NCBI RefSeq assembly: GCF_012927355.1
Contig: NZ_JABBGK010000002.1
Location: 826,758 to 890,757 of the forward strand
From: Rhizobium terricola
Lineage (GTDB): Bacteria > Pseudomonadota > Alphaproteobacteria > Rhizobiales > Rhizobiaceae
Length of the DNA: 64,000 nt
Direction: 5' to 3'
Position numbers and translations under genes: made by a program. Below the pieces are notes generated by a model, which worked only from the letters and a program-made list of their open reading frames with translations, did no database searches and was not told where the DNA came from. Shown here piece by piece: positions 27,643-35,967 of the stretch (positions are counted from its first letter, which is position 1; every line of letters starts with the position of its first letter).

Positions 27643-27948
27643 ATGAACGACAAGCCACGCATCACCATTCTCTACTGCACCCAGTGCAACTGGCTTCTGA
27701 GGGCCGGCTGGATGGCCCAGGAGCTCCTGCAGACCTTCGGCGACAGCCTCGGCGAAGTGGCGCTCCTGCCCGGAACGGGTGGCAATTTCGAGATCCGTGT
27801 GGATGGCGCACTGATCTGGGAGCGCAAGCGCGACGGCGGCTTTCCCGGTCCCAAGGAACTCAAGCAGAAGGTGCGCGACGTGATCGAGCCGGAGCGCGAT
27901 CTCGGCCATGTCGACCGGCATGCGTCAGCACCGGAAAAGGAAGACTGA
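27643..27948 (+). CDS. Rdx/SelW-like thioredoxin-fold protein
   Basis: The 101-aa protein begins with ITILYCTQCNWLLRAGW, the CxxC of the Rdx (SelT/SelW/SelH) family with Cys instead of selenocysteine. The second half has the usual TGGNFEIRVDGALIWERKRDGGFP and PKELKQKVRD. Family members are redox proteins of uncertain partner. The gene is single and is followed by a GC-rich hairpin shared with the convergent BA14K gene. Confidence 0.93.
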   Translation: MNDKPRITILYCTQCNWLLRAGWMAQELLQTFGDSLGEVALLPGTGGNFEIRVDGALIWERKRDGGFPGPKELKQKVRDVIEPERDLGHVDRHASAPEKED

Positions 27949-27956
27949 AACGAAGA

Positions 27957-27978
27957 GGGCGGGGATCTCTCCCCGCCC
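27957..27978. terminator. GC-rich hairpin between convergent genes
   Basis: GGGCGGGG (27957-27964) pairs with CCCCGCCC (27971-27978). It lies between the ends of the SelW-like and BA14K genes. There is no clear T-run on either side, so it may act as a weak bidirectional terminator. Confidence 0.5.
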
Positions 27979-27998
27979 GAAGCCTTTGCCGATGTCGC

Positions 27999-28436
27999 TC
28001 AGTAGTAGGGCGAACGGCAGATCTTGAAGTAACCGCTCGACGACAGGAAGCGGTTGGTCTCCGGATTGTACGAGCGGTAGCGGTTGAAGCACCACTGCAC
28101 ATGCCGGTCCCAGCTGCGCCCGCCATAGACCGGCGGGGGCGGCGGAGGCGGCCGGCGGTAGATCGGCGGCGGCGGCCGGTGGTAGCCGTCATCCCATCCG
28201 GGAGGCGCTCCCCACGGCGGCGGGGGCGGCGGCCGGCGATAGATCGGCGGCGGCGGCGGTCGACGGATGTCGTAGCAGCCATAGGGGTCGCAGAAGACCT
28301 CGACGTTCACCACGTCGGAGGTTTCCGCAGCCAGCCGAAGCGACGGCGAGATCCCGGTCGCGGCTTCTGCCTGAGCGCCGAGCAGGCTTCCAAGGCCGAT
28401 CAGCGAGCTCATTAGAAATGTGCCCAGTTTTTTCAT
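27999..28436 (-). CDS. BA14K-like secreted protein with proline-rich linker
   Basis: The 145-aa product has a signal peptide (about 1-26, ending AEAA). Runs of six to seven prolines alternate with IYRR and GWDDGYHR (about residues 58-103). The C-terminal BA14K domain reads SWDRHVQWCFNRYRSYNPET and SGYFKICRSPYY. BA14K proteins are small envelope proteins; the Brucella one is a lectin-like immunoreactive antigen. The start at 28436 is fixed by GGAGG upstream. Confidence 0.88.
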   Translation of the reverse strand: MKKLGTFLMSSLIGLGSLLGAQAEAATGISPSLRLAAETSDVVNVEVFCDPYGCYDIRRPPPPPIYRRPPPPPPWGAPPGWDDGYHRPPPPIYRRPPPPPPPVYGGRSWDRHVQWCFNRYRSYNPETNRFLSSSGYFKICRSPYY

Positions 28437-28769
28437 GCGCTCCTCCAGGAGATAGAGCATTCGGCCTAGCGGGAGGACCATCCTCCCTTGCGCCGCGTTT
28501 TCGCGACCTGCCATCCCGGATGCCTTCGACCCGAAGGTCGACGGATCATGCGAAACGACGAAATCCCCTTGATCTTCCTAGAGATCGTGGCAATTCCAAG
28601 ACGTCCTCGCCTGCGTTCCGGCTTGTCGCTTGGCTCATCCTATCCCCACTTCCGGGGACTTCCGCAAGGATAAAAAGCGGGGTTTGCAAAGGGTCGAAGA
28701 CGGTTCGACACGAAAACTTCAAAAACCCGGTTGACAGCCGGAGTCGGCCCCTTTAAACGGCTCTTCGTC
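28437..28769. other. 333-bp non-coding stretch before tRNA-Leu
   Basis: It contains the leader of the BA14K gene, a few short frames without family content, and at its right end the tRNA-Leu promoter. No other feature is seen. Confidence 0.6.
28731..28759 (+). promoter_or_regulatory. Sigma70-type promoter of tRNA-Leu
   Basis: TTGACA (28731-28736), a 17-bp spacer and TAAACG (28754-28759) lie 10 bp before the tRNA. Confidence 0.75.
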
Positions 28770-28856
28770 GCCCAGATGGCGGAATTGGTAGACGCGCCAG
28801 CTTCAGGTGCTGGTACCCGAAAGGGTGTGGAGGTTCGAGTCCTCTTCTGGGCACCA
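28770..28856 (+). tRNA. tRNA-Leu (anticodon CAG)
   Basis: The 87-nt gene has the acceptor stem GCCCAGA/TCTGGGC, a D arm with GGTAGAC, the anticodon stem CCAGC/GCTGG around the loop TTCAGGT (anticodon CAG), a long variable arm and the T arm GAGGTTCGAGTCCTC. CCA is encoded. A terminator follows at 28903. Confidence 0.97.
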
Positions 28857-28902
28857 AATTCCCGTTTCAGACCGTCCCAGATGGTCCTGAAGCAAAGCAA
28901 AA

Positions 28903-28926
28903 AGCCCGGTTCGCCGGGCTTTTTTG
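28903..28926 (+). terminator. Bidirectional terminator after tRNA-Leu
   Basis: AGCCCGG (28903-28909) pairs with CCGGGCT (28914-28920) around TTCG and is followed by TTTTTTG. Reading the other strand it is followed by TTTTTGC, so it can also end the minus-strand gene at 28969-29367. Confidence 0.9.
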
Positions 28927-28968
28927 TTGCCTGAGATTCAGCCGATCCGTTTGAAGGCAAGCGCCCCC

Positions 28969-29367
28969 TCAGTCGATGGCGCGCGGGTTGACGCCGGGAT
29001 ACCAACCACGGGAAGGCGTCGGTGGCGAGAGGCCCTCATAGACGGCGCCATTGCGGGTGCAACGGTAGACACGCACCGGCATGCCGTCACCGTGGAAGCG
29101 GACGCCATCGCGGCTGCGCTGGGTCCGGATCTCCGAATCGCAGCGATAGGATGACTGCATGTCGGACGGGCTCGCTCCGGGCTTGACGCCGGGCAGGTCA
29201 TGGAAGGTCTCGGCGGTCGGTGGAACCAGAAGCGCCGGCGACTTCGTCTTCTGGGCTGCCGGCACCGCGGATGCGGAAAGGAGCAACACGCCAAGCAAAC
29301 CGGCGAAACCGAGGAGCCGCGAGAGGTTCGAGGCGCCTTGCAGCCGTCGTTCAGTCCTTGATGCCAC
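28969..29367 (-). CDS. Exported protein of unknown function
   Basis: The product (132 aa) begins at GTG 29367, with GGGAG eight bases upstream. A signal peptide follows (to about residue 38, hydrophobic LLGFAGLLGVLLLSASAVPAAQ region). The mature part has two Cys (YRCDSEIR and YRCTRNG) and several Arg/Gly/Pro turns (SPPTPSRGWYPGVNP). No family is recognised. A longer reading to 29433 has no ribosome site. Confidence 0.65.
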   Translation of the reverse strand: MASRTERRLQGASNLSRLLGFAGLLGVLLLSASAVPAAQKTKSPALLVPPTAETFHDLPGVKPGASPSDMQSSYRCDSEIRTQRSRDGVRFHGDGMPVRVYRCTRNGAVYEGLSPPTPSRGWYPGVNPRAID

Positions 29368-29445
29368 GTGCAAAACTCCCGGATGCCGATCAGCGTTCAG
29401 TCTGCATATGGGGCGCCCCGCAGGCAGAACCAAGTGCCGCGCCGA

Positions 29446-30300
29446 TCAAAGGACGGGACGGCGATAGCCGGTCGGGTATTGGTAGAGCCAGCCGATCCGT
29501 TCGACCGCCGCTTCGAAGCCTTCGAGCGCGACCGTCATGGTGTGGCCGTTGGCGTGCAGCAGCGTGTGCTCGTCTGCCATGATGCCGGCATGGCCCTTCC
29601 AGAAGACGAGGTCGCCGCGGCGAAGCTCCTCGCGGGCAATCTCGGCCCCCAGGCCGGCGGCCTGCATGTCGGAATCCCGCGGTGCCGTGCGGCCGGTCAT
29701 CTGCAGGGCAAGCTGGACGAGACCGGAACAATCGATGCCGAAACCGGAGCGCCCGCCCCACAGATAGGGCGTTTCGAGGAAGCGGCTGGCGATCGCCACA
29801 AAATCGTCGGTGGCATAGATGCCGAGCGGCAGGCAGTGGTTCGCCACCACGGCCCGGCCGTCGGCGAGCAGGAAGTAGCGCGTGCCACGGGTCTCGGCTT
29901 CTCCGGTCACCGCGATACGGCTTCCCATGGAAAGGGTCGCGGCGACGGGGAAGCGCAGGTCGGCGCCCGGATAGACGAAGGTTCTGGGCACGATGACGTG
30001 ATGGGTGGGGGCGGGCGCATCAACGCTGAGCGCAGTCTCCGGCAGGTAACCGACATAGCCGTCGGAGCCCGCCTTGACCCAGGCCCAGCCGCCGGCGCGG
30101 TCGAAGACGGTCACGGCCTCGCCCAACAGAAGCTCCGTGTCGATGCCGGCTGCGGCATCGGGTTTCGCACGAAGGCCGACCACCGGCAGGCCGACCCGCG
30201 CGGGGCCGCCCTCGACGAAGCGGGCGGCATTCACAAGTCCGTCGAGCGCCTTGTCGGCAAGGTCGTCACGAAAGGCGTTCAGTCTGCGGTCGAGAGGCAT
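29446..30300 (-). CDS. NlpC/P60 family peptidase with SH3 domains
   Basis: The 284-aa protein has two bacterial SH3-like segments (about residues 35-155). A C-terminal NlpC/P60 domain follows, with catalytic Cys in GIDCSGLVQLALQ, His in FWKGHAGIM and a third residue in LLHANGH. Such enzymes cut the D-Glu-gamma-diaminopimelate bond of peptidoglycan peptides, and the form without a signal peptide is common in rhizobia for recycling of muropeptides. It lies 9 bp after the MarR gene and close to the aminopeptidase, so the three form one operon for peptide turnover. Confidence 0.93.
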   Translation of the reverse strand: MPLDRRLNAFRDDLADKALDGLVNAARFVEGGPARVGLPVVGLRAKPDAAAGIDTELLLGEAVTVFDRAGGWAWVKAGSDGYVGYLPETALSVDAPAPTHHVIVPRTFVYPGADLRFPVAATLSMGSRIAVTGEAETRGTRYFLLADGRAVVANHCLPLGIYATDDFVAIASRFLETPYLWGGRSGFGIDCSGLVQLALQMTGRTAPRDSDMQAAGLGAEIAREELRRGDLVFWKGHAGIMADEHTLLHANGHTMTVALEGFEAAVERIGWLYQYPTGYRRPVL

Positions 30301-30309
30301 GGCTTTCTT

Positions 30310-30660
30310 TCAGTAGGTCAGCTTGCGGGCCTGGTCGATGACCAGGTCGCCGAATTTCTCGAGGAAGAGCGCACCTCCGACGGTACGCTTGATGACGACG
30401 TTGCGCCGGTCGCGCTCGTCGCGGACGCGGTCGACCAGTCCCATCTCGCCCATCGTGTCGAGGGCACGGGTAATGACCGGCTTGGTGACGTTGAGCGTCG
30501 CGGCGAGCCCGCGCACCGTGTGCGGCGGAGGCACCAGATAGATCTGCAGAAGGATCGCCATCTGACGCAGCGTCAGGTCGCGCTTGTCTTCCTGCACCTG
30601 CTGCAGCGTCACCTTGTGCCAGAGGCCCAAGGCCTCGCTGGCGGTCAGTTCAACACTCAT
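30310..30660 (-). CDS. MarR-family transcriptional regulator
   Basis: The 116-aa protein has a winged-helix of the MarR kind: DLTLRQMAILLQIYLVPPPH, then TVRGLAATLNVTKPVITRALDTM and the wing GLVDRVRDERDRRNVVIKRT. ATG 30660 is used because the family start (MSVELTASEALGLW) lies there; the longer frame to 30723 is unlikely. It sits between the aminopeptidase and NlpC genes and probably regulates that operon. Confidence 0.9.
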   Translation of the reverse strand: MSVELTASEALGLWHKVTLQQVQEDKRDLTLRQMAILLQIYLVPPPHTVRGLAATLNVTKPVITRALDTMGEMGLVDRVRDERDRRNVVIKRTVGGALFLEKFGDLVIDQARKLTY

Positions 30661-30792
30661 GGGCCGATCCGGAAACGGGGTTGCGTTCTTCTTTTCCGGC
30701 AATCGCGGCCGCAATGCAAGCATGTCAGGTGTGACGAAGGACTGTTGCAGCCGTCGCGGGGAGTGCTCAAGCGCCCTCCCCGCGCATCGGCA

Positions 30793-32184
30793 TCATTTCA
30801 CGCCAGAGCGCAGGAAACGATAGAGCGCACGGATCGCCTGGGCTTCTCCGCCGACCGGCGAATGGGGGCGTTCCGACTGCGACCAGCCGAAGATGTCGAA
30901 ATGAACCCAGCTCTTCGACTTGCCGACGAAACGCTTGAGGAAGAGTGCCGCGGTAATCGCGCCCGCCATGCCGCCGCTCGGCGAATTGGTGAGGTCGGCA
31001 ATCTGGGCGCGGATGTTCTTGTCGTAGCCGCGGTAGAGCGGCAGACGCCACATCGGGTCGTCCGTCTCGAGGCTCGCATCGACCAGTTCGTGGGCAAGGT
31101 CCTCGTCGTCGGTGAAGAAGGGCGGCAAGTCCGGACCGAGCGCCACGCGGGCGGCACCCGTCAGCGTTGCCATGTCGATCAGCAGATCCGGTCCTTCCTC
31201 GTCCGCATAGGCGAGCGCATCGGCCAGAATCAGCCGGCCCTCGGCATCGGTGTTGTCGATCTGGACGGTCAGGCCCTTGCGGCTGCGATAGACATCGCCC
31301 GGACGGTAGGCATTGCCGGCGATCGAATTTTCCACGGCCGGCACGATTACGCGCAGGTCGATCTTGAGCTTCGCATCCATGATCATCAGGGCAAGGCCCA
31401 TGACATTGGCCGCACCGCCCATGTCCTTCTTCATCAGGAGCATGTTGGCGGCGCCCTTGATGTCGAGGCCGCCGGTGTCGAAACAGACGCCCTTGCCAAC
31501 CAGCGTGACCTTGGGATGCCCCTTCTTGCCCCAGCGCATTTCAAGCAGACGCGGCGCCTGGGCGCTGGCACGGCCGACCGTGTGCACGAGCGGGAAATTG
31601 CGTTCCAGCAGGCCGTCGCCGACGATCACAGAGACCTCGGCCTTGTAGTGCTCGGCAAGGGCACGGAACGCCTTTTCGAGATCGGCCGGACCCATGTCGT
31701 TGGTCGGCGTGTTGATCAGGTCGCGCGCCAGGTAGACGCCGGCGAGCTGGCGCTTGATATCGGCCGCGTCGGCGTCCTGCGGGATGAGCAGGGTTGGTTC
31801 CGACGGCTTTTCGGTGCGGTAGCGGGTGAACTTGTAGGCACCGAGGCCATAGCCGAGCAGCAGTCGGTTGGCCGTCAGCGGCGCGGTCTCGATATGCCAG
31901 TCGCCGGCTGGCAGGGTGCGCGCCAGCTTGCCGGTGAGGAACGGTGTTTCAGAGGGGTTCGAGCCGAGGCCGAAAAGCGCTCCGCCGAGATGGCCGTCCT
32001 CGGTCGGGATCAGCAGCAGGGCACCCGACTCCGCCTTGAAACCGACCTTGCGGGCCCAGTCGAGGGCGATCGGATCGATCGTGCCGGTCTCGATATGGGC
32101 CGGGGTCACGGCGAAGACCGGCAGGGTCTTGCCGCCCTTGGTGTTGAACGGGGTCGGACGGTCAATGTACTGGTAGGGGACCAT
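30793..32184 (-). CDS. M17 leucyl aminopeptidase family protein
   Basis: The 463-aa protein has the M17 C-terminal catalytic domain: metal and active-site motifs VGKGVCFDTGGLDIKG (Lys and Asp), MKKDMGGAANV and the signature NTDAEGRLILADAL. The N-terminal domain differs from classical PepA and is closer to the 'leucyl aminopeptidase family' proteins common in rhizobia. Cytosolic two-metal enzyme releasing N-terminal residues of peptides. ATG 32184 is chosen over the longer frame to 32208. It is the first gene of the aminopeptidase-MarR-NlpC group and is divergent from tadD. Confidence 0.95.
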   Translation of the reverse strand: MVPYQYIDRPTPFNTKGGKTLPVFAVTPAHIETGTIDPIALDWARKVGFKAESGALLLIPTEDGHLGGALFGLGSNPSETPFLTGKLARTLPAGDWHIETAPLTANRLLLGYGLGAYKFTRYRTEKPSEPTLLIPQDADAADIKRQLAGVYLARDLINTPTNDMGPADLEKAFRALAEHYKAEVSVIVGDGLLERNFPLVHTVGRASAQAPRLLEMRWGKKGHPKVTLVGKGVCFDTGGLDIKGAANMLLMKKDMGGAANVMGLALMIMDAKLKIDLRVIVPAVENSIAGNAYRPGDVYRSRKGLTVQIDNTDAEGRLILADALAYADEEGPDLLIDMATLTGAARVALGPDLPPFFTDDEDLAHELVDASLETDDPMWRLPLYRGYDKNIRAQIADLTNSPSGGMAGAITAALFLKRFVGKSKSWVHFDIFGWSQSERPHSPVGGEAQAIRALYRFLRSGVK

Positions 32185-32220
32185 GGTCTGCCTTCTTCGG
32201 AGAATCACCTCGGGTTGGCG

Positions 32221-32247
32221 CTGTTAACGCTCCGTTAGGGTTAACAG
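32221..32247. promoter_or_regulatory. Inverted repeat between aminopeptidase and tadD; CtrA-like
   Basis: CTGTTAAC and GTTAACAG are an 8-bp perfect inverted repeat with an 11-bp spacer. Inside, TTAA-N7-TTAG (32224-32238) matches the CtrA consensus at seven of eight fixed positions. It lies 82 bp before tadD and 37 bp before the aminopeptidase start. Confidence 0.5.
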
Positions 32248-32328
32248 ATTATTGCTTGAGCGGAGGTTGCGCCGCCTTCGCCCTTCCGGACGACGCCGAG
32301 GCGCACACACCGATCCAGGACAAGCGAC

Positions 32329-33159
32329 ATGGCTCTTCGGCACGCATTCACCGGTTCCCCTGCCCGTCTCATGGGCAGCGTCTGCATCCTCGTCGCAGCC
32401 GCGGCCCTTGCCGGGTGTTCGACGACGAAGGACAAGACGCTCACCACCGGATCGATCCCCAAGATGACCAAGCCCGTCGAATCGATGACGGCGCCGGAAC
32501 TCGCAAGCGCCGCCGAGCGCATCGGCAGCGCCTACGAACGCAATCCGAAGGACCGCAATACCGGGCTTGCCTATGCCAACATCCTGATGATGACCGGGCG
32601 CAACACCCAGGCGCTTGCCGTCATGCAGCAGGTGGCGATCGCCAATCCGGCCGATCGCGAGGTCCTCGCCGCTTTCGGCAAGGCGCAAGCTGCGGCTGGC
32701 CAGCTGGAACAGGCGCTCGCCACAATTGGCCGCGCCCAGACCCCGGACCGGCCCGACTGGCGCCTCTATTCCGCGGAAGGCGCCGTCCTCGACCAGCTCG
32801 GCCGCTCGCAGGAGGCCCGCGACCGCTACCGGATGGCGCTCGACATCAATCCGAACGAGCCGACCATCCTTTCCAATCTCGGCATGTCCTACCTGCTTTC
32901 GGGCGACTTGAAGACGGCCGAAACCTATCTGCGCAGCGGTTCTCAGCAGCCGGGCGCCGACAGCCGCGTCCGGCAGAACCTGGCGCTGGTGGTGGGACTG
33001 CAGGGCCGCTTCCAGGAAGCCGAGCAGATCGCCCGCCAGGAACTCGACCCGCAGCAGGCCGACGCCAATGTCGCCTATCTGCGCTCGATGCTCCAGCAGC
33101 AGAATTCCTGGAAACAGCTCGCCTCCAAGGAAAACAAGAGCGACAACAACACCAACTGA
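32329..33159 (+). CDS. tadD: TPR lipoprotein TadD, Flp pilus assembly
   Basis: The 276-aa protein has a lipoprotein signal (LAGC at the signal end, Cys near residue 30). About four tetratricopeptide repeats follow (for example RLYSAEGAVLDQLGRSQEARDRYRMALDINPNE). TadD is an outer-membrane lipoprotein that helps assemble the secretin RcpA/CpaC in Flp/Tad pili. The rest of the pilus locus (minus strand) begins at 33949, on the far side of an exporter gene. CCAGGA lies eight bases before ATG. Confidence 0.93.
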   Translation: MALRHAFTGSPARLMGSVCILVAAAALAGCSTTKDKTLTTGSIPKMTKPVESMTAPELASAAERIGSAYERNPKDRNTGLAYANILMMTGRNTQALAVMQQVAIANPADREVLAAFGKAQAAAGQLEQALATIGRAQTPDRPDWRLYSAEGAVLDQLGRSQEARDRYRMALDINPNEPTILSNLGMSYLLSGDLKTAETYLRSGSQQPGADSRVRQNLALVVGLQGRFQEAEQIARQELDPQQADANVAYLRSMLQQQNSWKQLASKENKSDNNTN

Positions 33160-33180
33160 TCCGGCAGTGCAGTGGGAAGA

Positions 33181-33825
33181 TCAGACCGGCCGCAGGCGCA
33201 CGGCATCGAGGATCAGGCGGATGCCTAATCCGACCAGCACCGCGCCGGCGATGCGGTCGACGACGTGTTTTGCCCGGCCATAGGCCGCGCGCGGGCGTTC
33301 GGCGGAAAAGACCAGAGCCACCACGGCATACCACCCCGCCTCGATCAGGAAGACGGCAAGCGGCAGCGCGGTGAAGAGCCAGGCTTCCGGCGAGGCCGGC
33401 AGGAAGGCTGCAAAGATGCTGCCATAGACGAGTGCCGTCTTCGGATTGCTGAGCTGGGTCGCCGCGCCGAGGAAGAAGCTCCTCCAGGCGCCCTCGCCGC
33501 GCTTTTTCCCCTCGCCGCGCTCCGGCGGAAGCGGCAGGCTGGCGCCCCGCCAGATGCGCACGCCGAGATAAGCGAGATAGGCGCCCCCCAGCAACTTGAA
33601 CAGCAGATAGGCCCATTCGACCCGCATCAGAAGCGCGTTGAGGCCGGCCAGCGCGAGCAGGGCGAAGACCGCACCGCCGATGCCCATGCCGAGCGCGGCG
33701 GCAAGGCCGGCCTGGCGGGAGCGAATGATCGCGGTATGCGAGACGAGCACGAAACTCGGTCCCGGGCTCACGGCACCGACAAGCACGGTGCCGACAATGC
33801 TCAGCAGAATGACGATGGAAGACAT
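33181..33825 (-). CDS. LysE/RhtB-family exporter
   Basis: The 214-aa protein has six membrane segments and the family signature GAVSPGPSFVLVSHTAIIRSRQ near the N-terminus, and FLGAATQLSNPKTALVYGSIFAAF (NPK motif) in the middle. Probable amino-acid or small-metabolite exporter, substrate unknown. It lies between tadD and tadC and is not expected to serve the pilus. ATG 33825 begins the conserved protein; upstream codons are not conserved-looking. Confidence 0.9.
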   Translation of the reverse strand: MSSIVILLSIVGTVLVGAVSPGPSFVLVSHTAIIRSRQAGLAAALGMGIGGAVFALLALAGLNALLMRVEWAYLLFKLLGGAYLAYLGVRIWRGASLPLPPERGEGKKRGEGAWRSFFLGAATQLSNPKTALVYGSIFAAFLPASPEAWLFTALPLAVFLIEAGWYAVVALVFSAERPRAAYGRAKHVVDRIAGAVLVGLGIRLILDAVRLRPV

Positions 33826-33948
33826 CAGCACGTTCCCCGAAACGACAGACGGATTGGAAACGTGTAGGCTGAGTTGGTCCAACCGGCAATCGGCGGATGG
33901 GGCCTTTTTCAGGACGGAAAGCCGCGTCACCCCTTTGCCGGAAGTGCC

Positions 33949-34935
33949 CTAGAAGCGATCGGCCACCTGCATGCCGGCCGGACCGAGAATGACGGCGACG
34001 AGCACCGGCAGGAAGAAGAGGATCATCGGAACCGTGAGCTTGGGCGGCAGGGCGGCCGCCTTCTTTTCCGCCTCGTTCATGCGTTCGTCACGGCCTTCCT
34101 GGGCAAGCACGCGCAGCGCCTGGGCGATCGGCGTGCCGTAGCGCTCGGCTTGGATCAGGGCCTGGGTCACGGCCTTCACGCCGTCGAGCTGGGTACGGGT
34201 GCCGAGATTTTCCAGCGCCGTGCGACGGTCCTGGAGGAAGGAAAGCTCGGCGGTGGTGAGGACCATTTCCTCGGCGAGCTCCGGCGATTGAATGGCGATC
34301 TCTTCAGCCACGCGCCGCATGGCCGCCTCGATCGAGATACCCGACTCGACGCAGATCAGCATGAGATCGAGCGCGTCCGGCCAGGCGCGACGGATCGACA
34401 GCTGGCGTTTGGTCATCTTGTTCGAGACATAGATGTTCGGCAGGTAAAAGCCGACATAACCGCCGACGATGGTCACCAGAAGGCGGATGCCGAAGGGTTT
34501 CTCCGCCATGTTGCCGAGCGCGAAAATCCAGAGCCCCGTCAAGGTCAGGGTCAGAAACGGCAGCAGGAAGCGGGCGACCAGGAAGATATTGAGAGCGTTT
34601 TGCGAACGGAAGCCGGCGGCCTTCAGCTTGTCCATGGTCGCGTCGTCGACAAGCGCCTGGCGCAGGTTGAAGCGCTCGACGATCTGGCGGACGGACTGGT
34701 TGTTGGTGGCGCGAAGGCTCGCCTTGCCATGGGTGCTCTCGGCGTTCATGCGGGCACGTTCGCGGGCGCGGATCTGATCGCGTTCGGTCGAGACGGCGCG
34801 CATGCGCTTGCCGAGGTCGCCCCGCTCCAGATAGGGAATTGCGATCGTATAGAGCGTGGCAAAGACGGCGATGGCGACAAGCGCCGCAACGACCAGAGCG
34901 GGGTCGGTCAGTGTGGCGGCCAGATCCTGCGACAT
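33949..34935 (-). CDS. tadC: Flp pilus inner-membrane platform protein TadC
   Basis: The 328-aa protein has an N-terminal helix, a middle GspF-like domain (about residues 150-310: WPDALDLMLICVESGISIEAAMRRVAEEI) and C-terminal helices (PMILFFLPVLVAVILGP). TadC pairs with TadB as the platform on which the ATPase TadA/CpaF drives pilin assembly. It is the last gene of the minus-strand cpa/tad run, 13 bp after tadB. Confidence 0.96.
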   Translation of the reverse strand: MSQDLAATLTDPALVVAALVAIAVFATLYTIAIPYLERGDLGKRMRAVSTERDQIRARERARMNAESTHGKASLRATNNQSVRQIVERFNLRQALVDDATMDKLKAAGFRSQNALNIFLVARFLLPFLTLTLTGLWIFALGNMAEKPFGIRLLVTIVGGYVGFYLPNIYVSNKMTKRQLSIRRAWPDALDLMLICVESGISIEAAMRRVAEEIAIQSPELAEEMVLTTAELSFLQDRRTALENLGTRTQLDGVKAVTQALIQAERYGTPIAQALRVLAQEGRDERMNEAEKKAAALPPKLTVPMILFFLPVLVAVILGPAGMQVADRF

Positions 34936-34948
34936 GCCCGGTCCTCCC

Positions 34949-35962
34949 CTAGATATCGAAATTGATCATGTTGCGCATGACGACGATGCCGATCGACATC
35001 CAGATACCCGACGCACCAAGAATCATATGTCCACGCGGATCCGTGAACAGCAGCATGATGTACTGGGGCGACGTCAGGTAGACGAGCAGCGTCACGATGA
35101 ACGGCAGCGCCCCGATGATGACGGCAGACGCCTTGGCTTCCATCGAGAGTGCATTGACCTTGGCGCGCATCTTCTTGCGTTCGCGCAGGACGCGGGCGAG
35201 GTTCGACAGGGCCTCCGAGAGGTTGCCGCCAGCCTGCGACTGGATGGCGATGACGATCGAAAAGAAGTTCACTTCCTGGAGCGGCATGGTGAGCATCATG
35301 CGCTGGCAGGCTTCGGGCACGCTCAGGCCGACCTGCTGCGATTCGACCACGCGGCGGAACTCGCTCTTCACCGGCTCCTGGCCCTCGGCGGCGATGAGGC
35401 GCAGGGCATCGTTGAGAGGCAGGCCCGAGCGGATCGAACGCACCATGACGTCGAGCGAGTTGGGAAGCTCCGCCAGGAACTTCTTCTGCCGGCGGCCGAT
35501 GAGGAAACCGAGGATCCAGCGGGGCAGGCCGAGACCGGCGACGAACCCCGCGCCGAGCACGGCGAGCAACGGCAGACCGAGTACGAAGGTGCCAATGATG
35601 AAGACCAGGCCCAGAACGACGCTGGCCACATAGAAATGCGTGGGGGTGAAGGGCAGACCGGCCTGGACAAGACGCGACTTGAGGCTGGCGCTGGCGATCT
35701 TCTTGTTCTTCTCTTCCTGCTTGCGCTCCAGGTCCTTCAGCGAATCCTGCACCGACTTGCGTCGCTTGGAGATTTCCTGGACGCGGTCGCGGGCGGCTTT
35801 CACCTTCACCTGGTCGGTCTCGGCCGCCTTCACGCGATTGATGCGGCTTTCGGTCTTCTTGTCGGCTTCAATGCGGGAATAGAGCAGGCCATAGGCGATC
35901 CCGCCCGTCGCGATCGCGGCGAGCACGACGATGGCAACCACCGTGGGATCAAAACCGAACAT
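34949..35962 (-). CDS. tadB: Flp pilus inner-membrane platform protein TadB
   Basis: The 337-aa protein has an N-terminal helix, a basic coiled region (about 40-100, rich in Arg and Lys), then a GspF domain (LPNSLDVMVRSIRSGLPLNDALRLIA) and a last membrane helix. It joins TadC in the platform. It ends 13 bp before tadC and starts 5 bp after the cpaF stop, so all three are in one transcript. Confidence 0.96.
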   Translation of the reverse strand: MFGFDPTVVAIVVLAAIATGGIAYGLLYSRIEADKKTESRINRVKAAETDQVKVKAARDRVQEISKRRKSVQDSLKDLERKQEEKNKKIASASLKSRLVQAGLPFTPTHFYVASVVLGLVFIIGTFVLGLPLLAVLGAGFVAGLGLPRWILGFLIGRRQKKFLAELPNSLDVMVRSIRSGLPLNDALRLIAAEGQEPVKSEFRRVVESQQVGLSVPEACQRMMLTMPLQEVNFFSIVIAIQSQAGGNLSEALSNLARVLRERKKMRAKVNALSMEAKASAVIIGALPFIVTLLVYLTSPQYIMLLFTDPRGHMILGASGIWMSIGIVVMRNMINFDI

Positions 35963-35967
35963 CTCCG

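Noticed and set aside
28770..28856. tRNA-Leu as a second integration site
   Set aside because: No integrase or foreign-looking gene is next to it, and its terminator and neighbours look native.
29368..32238. 956-codon open frame on the plus strand
   Set aside because: It lies antisense to the NlpC, MarR and aminopeptidase genes, has no domain, and is expected from high GC3 codon use.
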